Below are positions 17,590 to 26,654 of a stretch of 64,000 nt of DNA, piece after piece. The stretch's first letter is position 1; each line of letters begins with the position of its first letter. The notes under the pieces are model-generated. The model had not been told where the DNA came from. It saw nothing but the letters and a program-made list of their open reading frames with translations, and made no database searches. This stretch comes from Nitrososphaerota archaeon. GTDB lineage: Archaea > Thermoproteota > Nitrososphaeria > Nitrososphaerales > Nitrosopumilaceae. The stretch covers positions 29,102 to 93,101 of the forward strand of contig JAJPKL010000038.1 of the NCBI GenBank assembly GCA_021323705.1. Reading direction: 5' to 3'. Made by a program: the position numbers and the translations under genes.

Positions 17590-17943
17590 TTAATTTGAAA
17601 TTGCTGGCAAATATTCTACCGTAGCATTGGCAAAGCCAGTAATTTTGGAATTGTAACTTGATACACTACAGCTTCCCATACCAAAGAATACAGGTATATC
17701 TTGCGAAGATATTTGAGAAGAGTTTAGGCCAACTGCAATATCCATGTCACTTGGACAGGTAAGTGGTATGGAGTAGATTCCTTTTGCATCATGTGGTGCT
17801 GTGAGGGCATAAACAACCGGATAGTTTTCCCCTGCATTGTGAGGAATGGAGGGAGGAACAACAGAGACCCCTAGGCTAACATTCATGAACTTTCTGGGAT
17901 ATCCTAGAAAGGTTCCAGATGCAAGGACTGTCTGGTATTTCAA
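17590..17943 (-). pseudogene. 3' remnant of an exported-protein gene, fused at its 5' end to IS sequence
   Basis: The 117-codon frame is probably a chimera. Its last ~85 codons (PHNAGENYPVVYALTAPHDA... to EYLPAISN) read like the C-terminal end of a secreted beta-rich protein. Its first ~25 codons are antisense to a transposase fragment (from about 17870 rightwards). I infer that IS insertion replaced the front of the original gene. The intact gene is not in the window. Whether the chimera is expressed is unknown. Confidence 0.5.
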
Positions 17944-18172
17944 GCAGAGGATTGCAAGGAACCTAGAGATGGAAAAGAAATTTTGGGAGGAGATGAGGAC
18001 ACAGCTTGAAATGTGTAGAATTTCTGTCAGGAAGGGTCAGTCAAAGGAACCTGTTATTATTGAGCTTGGCAGACGGCGGTCAAGGAGAGTATTAATGCAA
18101 ATCCGTGATAATCGCATCAGACTCCATATGGGCGTGAATGATAAGAATTGCTTCAAACATTGCCCGATTTAA
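17870..18172 (+). mobile_element. Degraded IS5-family transposase fragment
   Basis: The plus-strand frame contains RLTFMNFLGYPRKVPDARTV followed by a WYFKQRIA-type segment, the conserved N-terminal region of IS5-group DDE transposases, then EEMRTQLEMCRISVRKGQSK. The usual stretch with the first catalytic Asp is missing or scrambled, and the end (LHMGVNDKN) resembles the later KLHIGVDEK region, so internal sequence is deleted. No intact DDE triad or terminal inverted repeats were identified. A dead fossil. Confidence 0.6.
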
Positions 18173-18264
18173 CAGAGAAGTAACAAAATAACCACCACGT
18201 AGGAGCTAGTCTGTGAATTCAAACTCGGGATTGAAGCTAATTTAGCTAAATTCATCCATGGGCT

Positions 18265-18293
18265 TGTTTTAGTGTAGGCTTTTAACTAAAACA
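18265..18293. repeat. Inverted repeat in the IS-scar intergenic region
   Basis: TGTTTTAGT (18265-18273) and ACTAAAACA (18285-18293) are perfect 9-bp inverted arms around an 11-nt loop. The surrounding 18173-18356 gap has no gene. It may be a transcription terminator for the minus-strand membrane gene ending at 18357 or a leftover of mobile-element ends; neither is established. Confidence 0.4.
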
Positions 18294-18356
18294 TAAAGGC
18301 ATCGAGTATTCCTGTACAAGTCGTAGTAAGAATTAGAACAAAATCGTATGGGATTT

Positions 18357-18875
18357 TCAATCAAACTCTCCCCCATGTGTGATAATGTGAAGAATTACAA
18401 GTGTTATCAATAATACTGCTAGAATAAATTGACCGTGCACCAGCCTTCCAAAAATTTTCAAATCTTTGTCTGAAGCATATTTGAGAATTATTCCACTTAT
18501 CATCGAGACAGTCATTACTATTACCAATGAAAGAGATATGGCATCCAGTTCATGGATAAGCAGTAATCCATGAGAGAGACCCGCAAAATATCCAACTGAA
18601 TTTAACATTATGTGAAAATTCAAAATTGGTTTGTAGATAGGTACAATTCCTTGTGAAATCTCAGGTCCTCCAACCAATTTCAAGATGGAGGTTTTTCTTA
18701 CCATGTTGAATATGACAAGCGAGAGATTTGCAACCAATCCAGAACCAATGGAAATCCAGCCCAGCGTTATAGCTGTGTGATTCCCTTCCCCATCTTCCCC
18801 ATATGCTACTGCTGGAATGAAAAGAAGAATCAATAGCAAGGGAAGTATCTTTGGGTTTTTTGAAAAAAAATGCAT
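18357..18875 (-). CDS. Four-helix membrane protein, cytochrome b561-like plan
   Basis: A 172-residue protein with a signal peptide-like N terminus (ending near VAYG) and four hydrophobic helices. Histidines sit within or at the ends of helices (NFHIMLN, GLSHGLLL, RLVHGQF, LHIITHG), a pattern compatible with bis-His heme ligation as in b561/ferric-reductase-like proteins. The heme assignment is inference. It is the second gene of a minus-strand pair with the 18880 gene, 4 nt apart. Confidence 0.6.
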   Translation of the reverse strand: MHFFSKNPKILPLLLILLFIPAVAYGEDGEGNHTAITLGWISIGSGLVANLSLVIFNMVRKTSILKLVGGPEISQGIVPIYKPILNFHIMLNSVGYFAGLSHGLLLIHELDAISLSLVIVMTVSMISGIILKYASDKDLKIFGRLVHGQFILAVLLITLVILHIITHGGEFD

Positions 18876-18879
18876 AAAG

Positions 18880-19179
18880 CTACACCAAACTCTTGGCTAT
18901 AGCCTTTCTTTTTGCTTTGTAGATCTTCCAGGCAGAATACACTACAACACTTACTATTGCAGCTACAGTGACGAACAATATCAGACCAGAACTATCAGAT
19001 TTCACTGAATGTTCTGTCTCATGTTCTTCCTGTTCTGTCTGAGGTGTTGTAGCAGTTGTTTGTTTTTCATGAATGTTGCCTACTTCGGATACTTCGTTTT
19101 CTGATTCTGCAAAAGCCATTGCAGGTACAATTATGGCAAACATTACTAATGCCACTAGTCCGTAGGGAAGAATTTTCAT
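18880..19179 (-). CDS. Small exported single-TM protein, unknown function
   Basis: A 99-residue protein: signal peptide (residues 1-24, ending AMAFA), an acidic Thr/Glu-rich extracellular stretch with three His, then a C-terminal helix (LILFVTVAAIVSVVVYSAW) and a basic tail. It starts the unit with the four-helix protein at 18357 and is divergent from the metal P-type ATPase. A role next to that membrane protein is inferred from the 4-nt spacing. Confidence 0.6.
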   Translation of the reverse strand: MKILPYGLVALVMFAIIVPAMAFAESENEVSEVGNIHEKQTTATTPQTEQEEHETEHSVKSDSSGLILFVTVAAIVSVVVYSAWKIYKAKRKAIAKSLV

Positions 19180-19283
19180 TGAGAGTATATTATCTAAAAC
19201 GGAATAAAACCGGTTCTACCATTTTCGTTGATGAGAACAGGAGTTAATTATTAAATGAGGGCAAAATAATGGCAAATCAATTC

Positions 19284-19302
19284 TACGTTGGGAAGCAACG
19301 TA
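19284..19302. promoter_or_regulatory. Inverted repeat between membrane pair and P-type ATPase
   Basis: TACGTTG-GGAAG-CAACGTA is a perfect 7-bp inverted repeat in the divergent intergenic region, about 80 nt before the ATPase start and 105 nt before the minus-strand gene. The ATPase TATA box is probably TTATAAAT near 19352. A dimeric, perhaps metal-responsive, regulator could bind here; no regulator gene is adjacent. Confidence 0.4.
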
Positions 19303-19383
19303 TTTACTTTAACTACTGCCTAATTATCATAACTGATATCTATACTGTCGTTATAAATTTTTGAAATTCCGCCATATCTAGTA

Positions 19384-21246
19384 ATGAACATCACAGAAAA
19401 GGATAATCAAAATCCAACGATATTCCTAAAACAATACCCTATTCCGGTAGTTGCACTGTGTGGCCTAATACTAGGAGGATTGCTTCATGCCTTTTACAAT
19501 TCAGAAACTGGTCATATTGCATGGCTTGTCACTTTGCTTGTTGGTGGTTCTCCTATAGTTTGGCAAACCTTCAGAGGAATACTTCACAAACATTTTGCCT
19601 CAGACATTGTAGCCATGATGGCAATTATCGCATCCATAATACTTAATGACGCATTTCCTGGTGTTATCATAGTTTTAATGCAATCCGGTGGCAAAGCATT
19701 AGAAGATTATGCTTACAAAAGGGCAACATCGTCTCTTGATGTTTTACTTTCAAGATCACCAAAAACTGCAATTAGAAAAGAAGATCATGTTCTGAATACC
19801 ATTAACGTATCAGACATCCAAGTAAATGATGTTCTAGTTATTCGACCAGGCGATCTGATTCCAGTGGATGGAAATATAGTAAGCTCAGAGGCTCATATCG
19901 ATGAATCATCGCTCACAGGAGAACCCCTATCAAGAACCAAAAAATTGGGAGACCAGGTATTTAGTGGAACAGTAAATGTTGGCAAAGCATTTGAAATAAG
20001 AGCCACAAAAAGAAGCGAAGAAAGTCAATACTCAAAGATAGTCAAACTTGTCAAAAAGGCTCAGGAAGAAAAAGCACCGATTCAAAGACTAGCTGACAAA
20101 TATGCAGTTTGGTTTACTCCACTTACTTTAGGAATAAGTGCAATTGGCTGGTTGCTGACAAACAACTTTGAAACAATACTTTCAGTGTTAGTTGTTGCGA
20201 CCCCATGTTCTCTAATCTTTGCCACTCCAGTCGCTATAATTAGCGGAATAAACAAGGCAGCTAAAGCAGGAATCATTGTAAAATCAGGTTCTGCAATAGA
20301 ACAAGTAGGAAAGACAGAAGTTGTTGTATTTGATAAAACTGGAACCATTACCTTTGGAACTCCAAATGTGGAAAGAATTATTTCTTTTGGTGACGTTCCT
20401 CCCGACGAAATATTACGTAAGACTGCAAGTTTGGAACAGTTATCGTCGCATCCCATTGCTACTATGATCACACGCAAAGGCGAGGAAAAATTTGGCAGAC
20501 TCCAAATACCAAAGAATTTTCGTGAGATCTCAGGGGCAGGTGTAGAAGGTTATGTGGAAGGGGAATACATTCTAGTAGGAGCCCCTAGCATATTTGAAAA
20601 TCTAGGCAGTGAAATCTCAAAGTATTTTGGAGATGTAAATAATCAGATAAAAACTGAAGGAAGAATGATAGCATTTGTTGGTATTAATAACAAACTTTCG
20701 GGCGCTATTGTATTTGGGGACAAAATAAGGCTCGAAGTTCCACAAATGATACAAAATTTGAAAAAAGATGGTATCAAGCAAACAATTCTATTGACAGGTG
20801 ACAACTTTGTCAATGCAAAAAACATTGCTGCCGAGGCTGGAATGTCATCTTTTAAAGCAGAGTTGTTGCCGGAGCAGAAAGTAGTAGAAATTAAGAAACT
20901 TAAGCAAAGTTTTGACACTGTTATAATGGTTGGAGACGGCATCAATGATGCTCCAGCTCTGGCCGCATCCACTGTGGGAATAGCCATGGGTTCGCGCGGA
21001 ACAGCAATTTCTGCCGAAGCTGCAGACGTTGTACTTTTGGTTGATAACGTATCCAAAGTTGCAAACACAATTGAGATAGGAAAACGAACCATAACTGTCG
21101 CAAAACAAAGCATCTTTGTTGGTCTTGGCTTGAGTTTTGTTCTCATGGGAATAGCTGCCCTTGGTTACTTGCCTCCTGCCATTGGAGCACTACTCCAAGA
21201 AGGACTAGATATTAGTGTAATTTTGAATGCTCTTCGTGCAAGATAA
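19384..21246 (+). CDS. P1B-type metal-translocating ATPase
   Basis: A 620-residue P-type ATPase. The actuator domain contains SLTGEP; the transmembrane metal motif is TPCS (TPC at residues 273-275, in VVATPCSLIFATPVA); the phosphorylation site is DKTGT (Asp317); and the hinge motif is VGDGINDAPAL. There is no N-terminal CxxC metal-binding domain. The TPC signature differs from CPC copper/zinc pumps, so the metal cannot be named. It would export a transition metal at ATP cost. Downstream permease starts 27 nt later. Confidence 0.9.
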   Translation: MNITEKDNQNPTIFLKQYPIPVVALCGLILGGLLHAFYNSETGHIAWLVTLLVGGSPIVWQTFRGILHKHFASDIVAMMAIIASIILNDAFPGVIIVLMQSGGKALEDYAYKRATSSLDVLLSRSPKTAIRKEDHVLNTINVSDIQVNDVLVIRPGDLIPVDGNIVSSEAHIDESSLTGEPLSRTKKLGDQVFSGTVNVGKAFEIRATKRSEESQYSKIVKLVKKAQEEKAPIQRLADKYAVWFTPLTLGISAIGWLLTNNFETILSVLVVATPCSLIFATPVAIISGINKAAKAGIIVKSGSAIEQVGKTEVVVFDKTGTITFGTPNVERIISFGDVPPDEILRKTASLEQLSSHPIATMITRKGEEKFGRLQIPKNFREISGAGVEGYVEGEYILVGAPSIFENLGSEISKYFGDVNNQIKTEGRMIAFVGINNKLSGAIVFGDKIRLEVPQMIQNLKKDGIKQTILLTGDNFVNAKNIAAEAGMSSFKAELLPEQKVVEIKKLKQSFDTVIMVGDGINDAPALAASTVGIAMGSRGTAISAEAADVVLLVDNVSKVANTIEIGKRTITVAKQSIFVGLGLSFVLMGIAALGYLPPAIGALLQEGLDISVILNALRAR

Positions 21247-21273
21247 TTTACATCAAAAGAGGAAATCAAGAAA

Positions 21274-22551
21274 ATGACTGAACTCAAACGCCATCTGGGG
21301 CTTTTTTCCACCACAATGTACGGAGTTGGCATAATTCTTGGTGCTGGAATTTATGTTCTTGTGGGAAGTGCAGCAGGAACTGCAGGAAACTCTGTCTGGC
21401 TTTCTTTTCTTATGGGTTCAGCAGTAGCAGCATTATCAGGTCTGAGTTATGCCGAACTTGGTTCAATTTATCCAAGGTCTGCAGCAGAATTTGTCTTTGT
21501 CAAAAATGCATTCAAAAGTAACTTTCTGGGCTCTACCGTCGGATGGCTGTCAGTCTTTGTTTCAATAATATCTGCTGCCACTGTTGCATTAGGATTTGGC
21601 GGTTACATCACAGAATTCATTCACGTGCCGATCATTGTATCTGCCATGTTGCTTATTGGTTCTCTTTCTATTGTGAACTTTCTTGGAATAAGGGAATCGT
21701 CTTGGATGAATATTGTATTTACCCTTATAGAAGTAACTGGTCTTGCTATAATAATCTACTTGGGTTTCTCATCTGGCCAAGTTGACTCGGTAAATTATTT
21801 GGAGATGCCATTTGGAATACATGGTATTTTTCTTGGATTCATATTGATATTTTTTGCATTTATTGGCTTTGAAGACATGGTAAACATTGCTGAGGAAACA
21901 AAAAACCCCCAGAGAACAATTCCTAAAGCTATTTTATTTTCAATTCTAATAACAGGAGTAATTTACATTCTCGTTTCACTGTCTGCGGTGCGAATAATGA
22001 ATTGGAGTGAACTTGGACAATCCGTAGCACCACTTGCTGATGCAGCAGGCAAAATTATGGGTTTCAACGGCAGAATTCTTTTGTCTGTTCTGGCATTGTT
22101 TGCTACGACCAACACTGTACTGATAATTCTTCTTTCGGGCTCAAGAATGCTATACGGCCTGTCCTCACAAGACTCTCTACCTAAAATATTTGGAAGAATC
22201 CATCATATAACAAAAACTCCTTGGGCGTCTGTGACACTCATGATGCTTGCATCAATCGCCTTTGTTCTAATTGGTAACATTGTGACTGTTGCAAATATCA
22301 CAGTATTTGTATTGGTTGTTGTTTATGCCATGGTTAACCTTTCAGTCATAATGTTGAGATTAAAAGAGCCAAATGTAGAACGCCCCTTCAAGATTCCATT
22401 CCATATACGGAACTTTCCAATTCTACCGTCACTTGGCCTTGCTAGCACGTTATTCATGCTTACTCAATTTGATGTTTACGTGACAGTTGCTGGCATAGGA
22501 ATAATATGCATTACGACGCTGTTTTTTATTTTCAGCAAACCCAAAATGTGA
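21274..22551 (+). CDS. APC-superfamily amino acid permease
   Basis: A 425-residue protein with about 12 hydrophobic helices. The APC signature at the N terminus (GVGIILGAGIYVLVGSAAGTAG) and the FAFIGFEDMVNIAEETKNPQRTIP loop are typical of amino acid/polyamine permeases. It probably imports or exchanges amino acids with proton coupling. It follows the P-type ATPase closely and may share its transcript; substrate not predictable. Confidence 0.88.
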   Translation: MTELKRHLGLFSTTMYGVGIILGAGIYVLVGSAAGTAGNSVWLSFLMGSAVAALSGLSYAELGSIYPRSAAEFVFVKNAFKSNFLGSTVGWLSVFVSIISAATVALGFGGYITEFIHVPIIVSAMLLIGSLSIVNFLGIRESSWMNIVFTLIEVTGLAIIIYLGFSSGQVDSVNYLEMPFGIHGIFLGFILIFFAFIGFEDMVNIAEETKNPQRTIPKAILFSILITGVIYILVSLSAVRIMNWSELGQSVAPLADAAGKIMGFNGRILLSVLALFATTNTVLIILLSGSRMLYGLSSQDSLPKIFGRIHHITKTPWASVTLMMLASIAFVLIGNIVTVANITVFVLVVVYAMVNLSVIMLRLKEPNVERPFKIPFHIRNFPILPSLGLASTLFMLTQFDVYVTVAGIGIICITTLFFIFSKPKM

Positions 22552-22591
22552 TCAAAAAAAGATTTGATACAACAAGGCAGGAATTTTATTT

Positions 22592-23137
22592 CTATTTTAA
22601 TGTCAACCCAATTATCATTACAACTTTAGAGTATGAAACTGAGAAAACTTTTGCCACTTCGGGTAGTGTTTTGGCATAATTTGCTGCATCATACTTGTCT
22701 TGCCAGCTTATCGATTTTGCTTCAACTACGAGAATTTTTGCACCTGGCAATGACTGGTGAGCTTGAATCACAAAAGACGACATGTCCGCATTGGATGCTG
22801 GATTTGAGCGTGATATTCCATATGGCGTTGCAATCTCAAGACAGCCATTTTCCACTGTACAGGCAGGTAAGTTATGTTGAGCATTATAGGCAGCAAGTTT
22901 GCTTTCCAAGTTGACGTCGTGGGAAGTAACAATAATTGCAAGCATCGCGCCGTGTCCGCACAGGGATTGATCTGCCCAATTGGAAGAACTATTAGAACAC
23001 GTACTTGTAGCTAATACGTTTGGAATCATCATAGATGGTATAGCTAAAAGAAATGCTGTCCCAACTACGATGTTTCCTTTATTCAATCTAGATATCATAT
23101 GAATTACGCTTGTATTAAAGCTGGCAGCAATTCTCAT
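22592..23137 (-). CDS. Truncated, catalytically degenerate sedolisin (S53)-like exported protein
   Basis: A 181-residue protein with a hydrophobic export signal ending near NVLA; translation may begin at the second Met (residue 14). The part YNAQHNLPACTVENGCLEIATPYG and SLPGAKILVVEAKSISWQDKYDAANYA resembles the first half of thaumarchaeal S53/S8-type peptidases. The usual Glu/Asp pair (E...D in the E-x-x-LD region) is not seen: the equivalent segment is ADMSSFVIQAHQ. The frame ends at FSVSYSKVVM, where a full enzyme would continue to its GTS serine. Likely a decayed paralogue or a pseudoenzyme. Confidence 0.55.
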   Translation of the reverse strand: MRIAASFNTSVIHMISRLNKGNIVVGTAFLLAIPSMMIPNVLATSTCSNSSSNWADQSLCGHGAMLAIIVTSHDVNLESKLAAYNAQHNLPACTVENGCLEIATPYGISRSNPASNADMSSFVIQAHQSLPGAKILVVEAKSISWQDKYDAANYAKTLPEVAKVFSVSYSKVVMIIGLTLK

Positions 23138-23265
23138 CTGTGAAAATGCTATTGTGATTATTTTGGATGATTTTTGCTTTGTATCTGTTGTATGAAAAAC
23201 AAAGCAGTATGAGATTGACTCTCTTAACGAATCTGACCAAACTTAATATTGTTAAATGATGCAGC

Positions 23266-23532
23266 ATGACTGTGCTTCCAGAGCGCTGTTCAATTAGAGA
23301 AAATGGACAAGACTGTCCAATGCCTCCAGAGTTTGTCATCTCAATAAAATCTAAAGATGACGAATACATGGTAGGAGTAACTTGCGATAATCACAAAAAG
23401 ATTTTTGGTGATAAATTGGAATCTCTACAAAAGGAGGGCAAAGTACCACAAGGCTCTATTCATTTTGAAGGGCTCAAGCCAGTAGGAACTGCCTGCATCA
23501 AAGTAGACCCGAACGATTTGATTCAGCTTTGA
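23266..23532 (+). CDS. Small conserved-looking protein, unknown function
   Basis: An 88-residue cytosolic protein with four Cys (CSIREN, CPMPPEF, VTCDNHKK, TACIKVD) and mixed alpha/beta character. The paired CxxxxxxxxxC and CxxH elements could bind a metal, but no family was recognised. ATG start, with AATATT-rich promoter about 20 nt upstream. The 3' end overlaps the convergent dehydrogenase gene by 35 nt. Confidence 0.6.
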   Translation: MTVLPERCSIRENGQDCPMPPEFVISIKSKDDEYMVGVTCDNHKKIFGDKLESLQKEGKVPQGSIHFEGLKPVGTACIKVDPNDLIQL

Positions 23533-24484
23533 CCTGATAGATTGGTCTTTTTCCTGCAAGCGAAAGTTCTAAATTTTTTACCGCGATTTCTGCCATCTTT
23601 CTTCTGGTTTCTGCTGTTGCACTGCCAATATGTGGAGTTATCAAGACGTTGGTCAATCTAGTCAATGGATTTGAAGATCCTATTGGCTCGGTTTGGAATA
23701 CATCCAATGCGGCACCAGCTATTATTTTTCTCTTCAAGGTAAGAACCAAATCTTTTTCATTTATTATCTTGCCTCGAGCGGTGTTCACAAGAAAAGCAGT
23801 TTTTTTCATTTTTCTGAGAAGGCCTGAATTTACTATCTCATGTGTTTTTGGCGTATGTGGAACGTGAAGGGATACAACATCGCTTGTTCTGAACAACTCG
23901 TCAAGTGAGACATATCTTGCATTCAAACTTCTTTCCATCTTGGCAGAGACCCTCTTTCTATTGTGGTATAGTATGTTCATCTCAAAACTGCGCGCCCTTT
24001 GTGCAACTGCCGCCCCTATCCTTCCCATACCCACTATGCCTAGCGTCTTTCCATGCAAGTCAGAGCCTAGGAACTCATATGGGCCAAGTATTGCCTTCCA
24101 TTTTCCTTTACGAATCAGCCTGTCTCCTTCAGTAACTCTACGAAAGAGATCTATCATGAGTGCCATCGTAAGATCTGCTGTGGCCTTTGTAAGCACTTCG
24201 GGAGTATAGCTTACAACAATTCCTCGCTGCGATGCCCTCTTGATATCAATGTGGTCATATCCTACACTGAAAGTGGATATTGCTCTGAGCTTGTTTCCTG
24301 CCTCTATGACATCTGCATCAATTTTGTCATACGGATAACAAATCAATCCGTCCTTTTCCCTTATCTTTGAGATGAGCAATTTTTTTGGCATGGGAATCCT
24401 TCCTGAATGGATCTCAACTTGGTATCTCTTCCTGAGTTCTTTAATTGCAAAATCATGCAAACGGCGTGTAAGTAGAATTTTCAT
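23498..24484 (-). CDS. D-isomer-specific 2-hydroxyacid dehydrogenase
   Basis: A 328-residue NAD(P)-dependent dehydrogenase of the glyoxylate/hydroxypyruvate reductase/phosphoglycerate dehydrogenase superfamily. The Rossmann motif is GKTLGIVGMGRIGAAVA. Catalytic residues are Arg in VNTARGKIIN, Glu in VFQTEPIG, and His in TPHIGSAT. No C-terminal ACT domain, so it is not a full-length SerA. Glyoxylate or hydroxypyruvate reduction is most likely, but the substrate is not fixed by sequence. Confidence 0.9.
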   Translation of the reverse strand: MKILLTRRLHDFAIKELRKRYQVEIHSGRIPMPKKLLISKIREKDGLICYPYDKIDADVIEAGNKLRAISTFSVGYDHIDIKRASQRGIVVSYTPEVLTKATADLTMALMIDLFRRVTEGDRLIRKGKWKAILGPYEFLGSDLHGKTLGIVGMGRIGAAVAQRARSFEMNILYHNRKRVSAKMERSLNARYVSLDELFRTSDVVSLHVPHTPKTHEIVNSGLLRKMKKTAFLVNTARGKIINEKDLVLTLKRKIIAGAALDVFQTEPIGSSNPLTRLTNVLITPHIGSATAETRRKMAEIAVKNLELSLAGKRPIYQVKAESNRSGLL

Positions 24485-24550
24485 TGAGAAAAGCCCTCAA
24501 AAACTCATTATAATAACTCATTTATAATAACTCTGTATAATTATATCAAA

Positions 24551-24685
24551 TTGAAACACAAAGAAGAATTTGCAGTTTGTGTTCAATGCAGAAATCCCAT
24601 TGAAAAATGTGTCTGCGTATGTCCTTTTTGCGGTGAAAGAGACAAGTGCGAATGTGCACTATTTGATGCAGCAACTGGCGGTTAG
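24551..24685 (+). CDS. 44-residue cysteine-rich zinc-binding protein
   Basis: TTG at 24551 opens MKHKEEFAVCVQCRNPIEKC followed by VCVCPFCGERDKCECALFDA. Nine cysteines include two CxxC knuckles and CxC pairs, indicating binding of one or two zinc ions. A TATA-like TATAATTATAT (24536-24546) sits just upstream. Unknown role; it lies between the dehydrogenase and the korAB operon. Confidence 0.65.
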   Translation: MKHKEEFAVCVQCRNPIEKCVCVCPFCGERDKCECALFDAATGG

Positions 24686-24740
24686 GACTCAAAAGAGGAA
24701 TCATAGCATTATTAATATTTGATGATAGTCTAGGTTCAAC

Positions 24741-26654
24741 GTGGCTTCGATAGATTTAACCTGGGTTATCGGTGGCCCGCAGGGAGGAGGAGTAGAGTCT
24801 GCTGCCAACATATTTGCTGGAGCTTGTGCAGGCTGTGGATTGAAGATTTTTGGAAAAAGAGAATATTATTCTAATATCAAAGGTGAGCACAGCTACTTTG
24901 GTGTACGAGTCTCTGACAAGACAATCAACTCAAATGTGACAGGAATAACAATGCTTGCAGCATTTGACGCAGAGACTCTTTTCAGACATGCAGATGATGT
25001 ATATGATGACGGTGCAATTGTATACGAATCTGATCTTGAGAACATCAAGACTGATGAGGTGCCAACCCTTGACAAGCCATTCAAAGCACGATTGGAAAAA
25101 TACATTGCATCAAAAAACAAACCACTTACTGTAAAAGGAATACTGGAAATAGCAAAGGAACGTGGAGTAACACTCTATCCGGTATCATTTAAGACTATTT
25201 TAGCAACGTTGGCAGATGAGATGAACAACCCCGCAATACGAGGCATGTTCAGAATGTTGAACGTTTTGTCGGTATCCGTGTCAATTGGCCTGCTTGGCCT
25301 TCCTCCAGATACACTACTACGATCAGTTGAGGGAGTATTTTCAAGCAAACCAAAGATTGCGGAGATGAACAAACATGCAGCAAACTATGCATATAATTTT
25401 GCAACAGCCAAATATCAAAAATACAAATACCAGCTATCAAAAATTCCAAAAGATTCTGACACAATCCTTGTGCAAGGTTTTCAATCTACAGGTCTTGGAA
25501 AAATGGCAGCAGGATGTAGATTCCAGTCATACTATCCAATCACACCCGCATCAGACGAGAGTGTCTTTTTAGAATCGCACGAAACATTTGACGTGGAAAA
25601 CAATAGGCCGGGATCTACTATTATTGTTCAAACTGAGGATGAGATCTCTGCAATAGGTATGCTTATAGGAGCTGCCCTGACAGGTACAAGAGCTGCAACT
25701 AGTACATCAGGACCTGGATTTTCTCTCATGGCAGAAGCGCTTGGGTGGGCAGGAATTAACGAAGTGCCAATAGTTGTTACACTTTACCAAAGAAGTGGCC
25801 CATCCACAGGGCTACCTACAAGACATGGGCAGGATGACCTACTCTTTGCAATACATGCAGGGCACGGAGATTTTCCAAGGATTGTTTATGCCTCAGGAGA
25901 CATTGAAGAGGGATTCTACGACACTGCAAAATGCTTCAATTTTGCAGAAACATTTCAGATGCCTGTGATTCACATGATGGATAAATTCATTGCAAGCACT
26001 GTAGCTACTGTAAAAAGATTTGATCCAAAAAAGATAACAATCCAGCGGGGAAAGCTCTTACAAAAAATAGACAGCACAGATTACAAGAGATTTACGCCCT
26101 CGCCTGATGGTATATCGCCACGGTCACGACTGGGACTAGAAAACGGCATATTTTGGAACACTGGTGATGAAAGCGATGAAGAGGGACACATATCCGAAGA
26201 TCCAATAAACCGAATATACAAGATGGACAAGCGGGCAAAGAAGCTTGAGGTTGCCTTGGATACCATTCCAAGAGAAGACCAAATGGTAAGTCATGGTATT
26301 TCTGACTTTTGTATTGTAAGCTGGGGTTCTACCAAAGGACCAATCCTTGACGCAATCGAAATGCTACAAAAAGACAACTATAACGTTGGATTTGTACAAG
26401 TAAAACTATTGCATCCATTTCCTACAGAACATGTCAAGTCTCTACTTAAAGACGTCAAAACCATTATAGATATTGAAGCAAATCATTCTGCACAGCTTGG
26501 AAAACTATTAAACGAAAACTTGGATCGTAAAGTTGATTATTATATTGTCAAGTACACTGGAAGGGCAATGACTTGTTCAGAATTATATGAATCTATTAAG
26601 AAAATTATGGACGGAAAAGCCGAGAAAAGGCAGGTGTTGTCATATGGTGTCTAG
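24741..26654 (+). CDS. korA: 2-oxoacid:ferredoxin oxidoreductase, fused gamma-alpha subunit
   Basis: A 637-residue protein. The N-terminal ~190 residues are the gamma domain ([20 protein letters not shown]); from about residue 240 the alpha pyrimidine-binding domain follows ([57 protein letters not shown]), then the transketolase C-terminal-like domain. With KorB and TPP it makes acyl-CoA reversibly from 2-oxoacids with ferredoxin, probably 2-oxoglutarate in the citrate cycle. GTG start. The stop overlaps korB by 11 nt. Specificity is inferred. Confidence 0.92.
   Translation: MASIDLTWVIGGPQGGGVESAANIFAGACAGCGLKIFGKREYYSNIKGEHSYFGVRVSDKTINSNVTGITMLAAFDAETLFRHADDVYDDGAIVYESDLENIKTDEVPTLDKPFKARLEKYIASKNKPLTVKGILEIAKERGVTLYPVSFKTILATLADEMNNPAIRGMFRMLNVLSVSVSIGLLGLPPDTLLRSVEGVFSSKPKIAEMNKHAANYAYNFATAKYQKYKYQLSKIPKDSDTILVQGFQSTGLGKMAAGCRFQSYYPITPASDESVFLESHETFDVENNRPGSTIIVQTEDEISAIGMLIGAALTGTRAATSTSGPGFSLMAEALGWAGINEVPIVVTLYQRSGPSTGLPTRHGQDDLLFAIHAGHGDFPRIVYASGDIEEGFYDTAKCFNFAETFQMPVIHMMDKFIASTVATVKRFDPKKITIQRGKLLQKIDSTDYKRFTPSPDGISPRSRLGLENGIFWNTGDESDEEGHISEDPINRIYKMDKRAKKLEVALDTIPREDQMVSHGISDFCIVSWGSTKGPILDAIEMLQKDNYNVGFVQVKLLHPFPTEHVKSLLKDVKTIIDIEANHSAQLGKLLNENLDRKVDYYIVKYTGRAMTCSELYESIKKIMDGKAEKRQVLSYGV

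Noticed and set aside
24502..24533. Tandem AACTCATTATAAT-like repeat before the 24551 gene
   Set aside because: Two imperfect AT-rich copies that contain TATA-like tracts; likely just a promoter region rather than a regulatory array.
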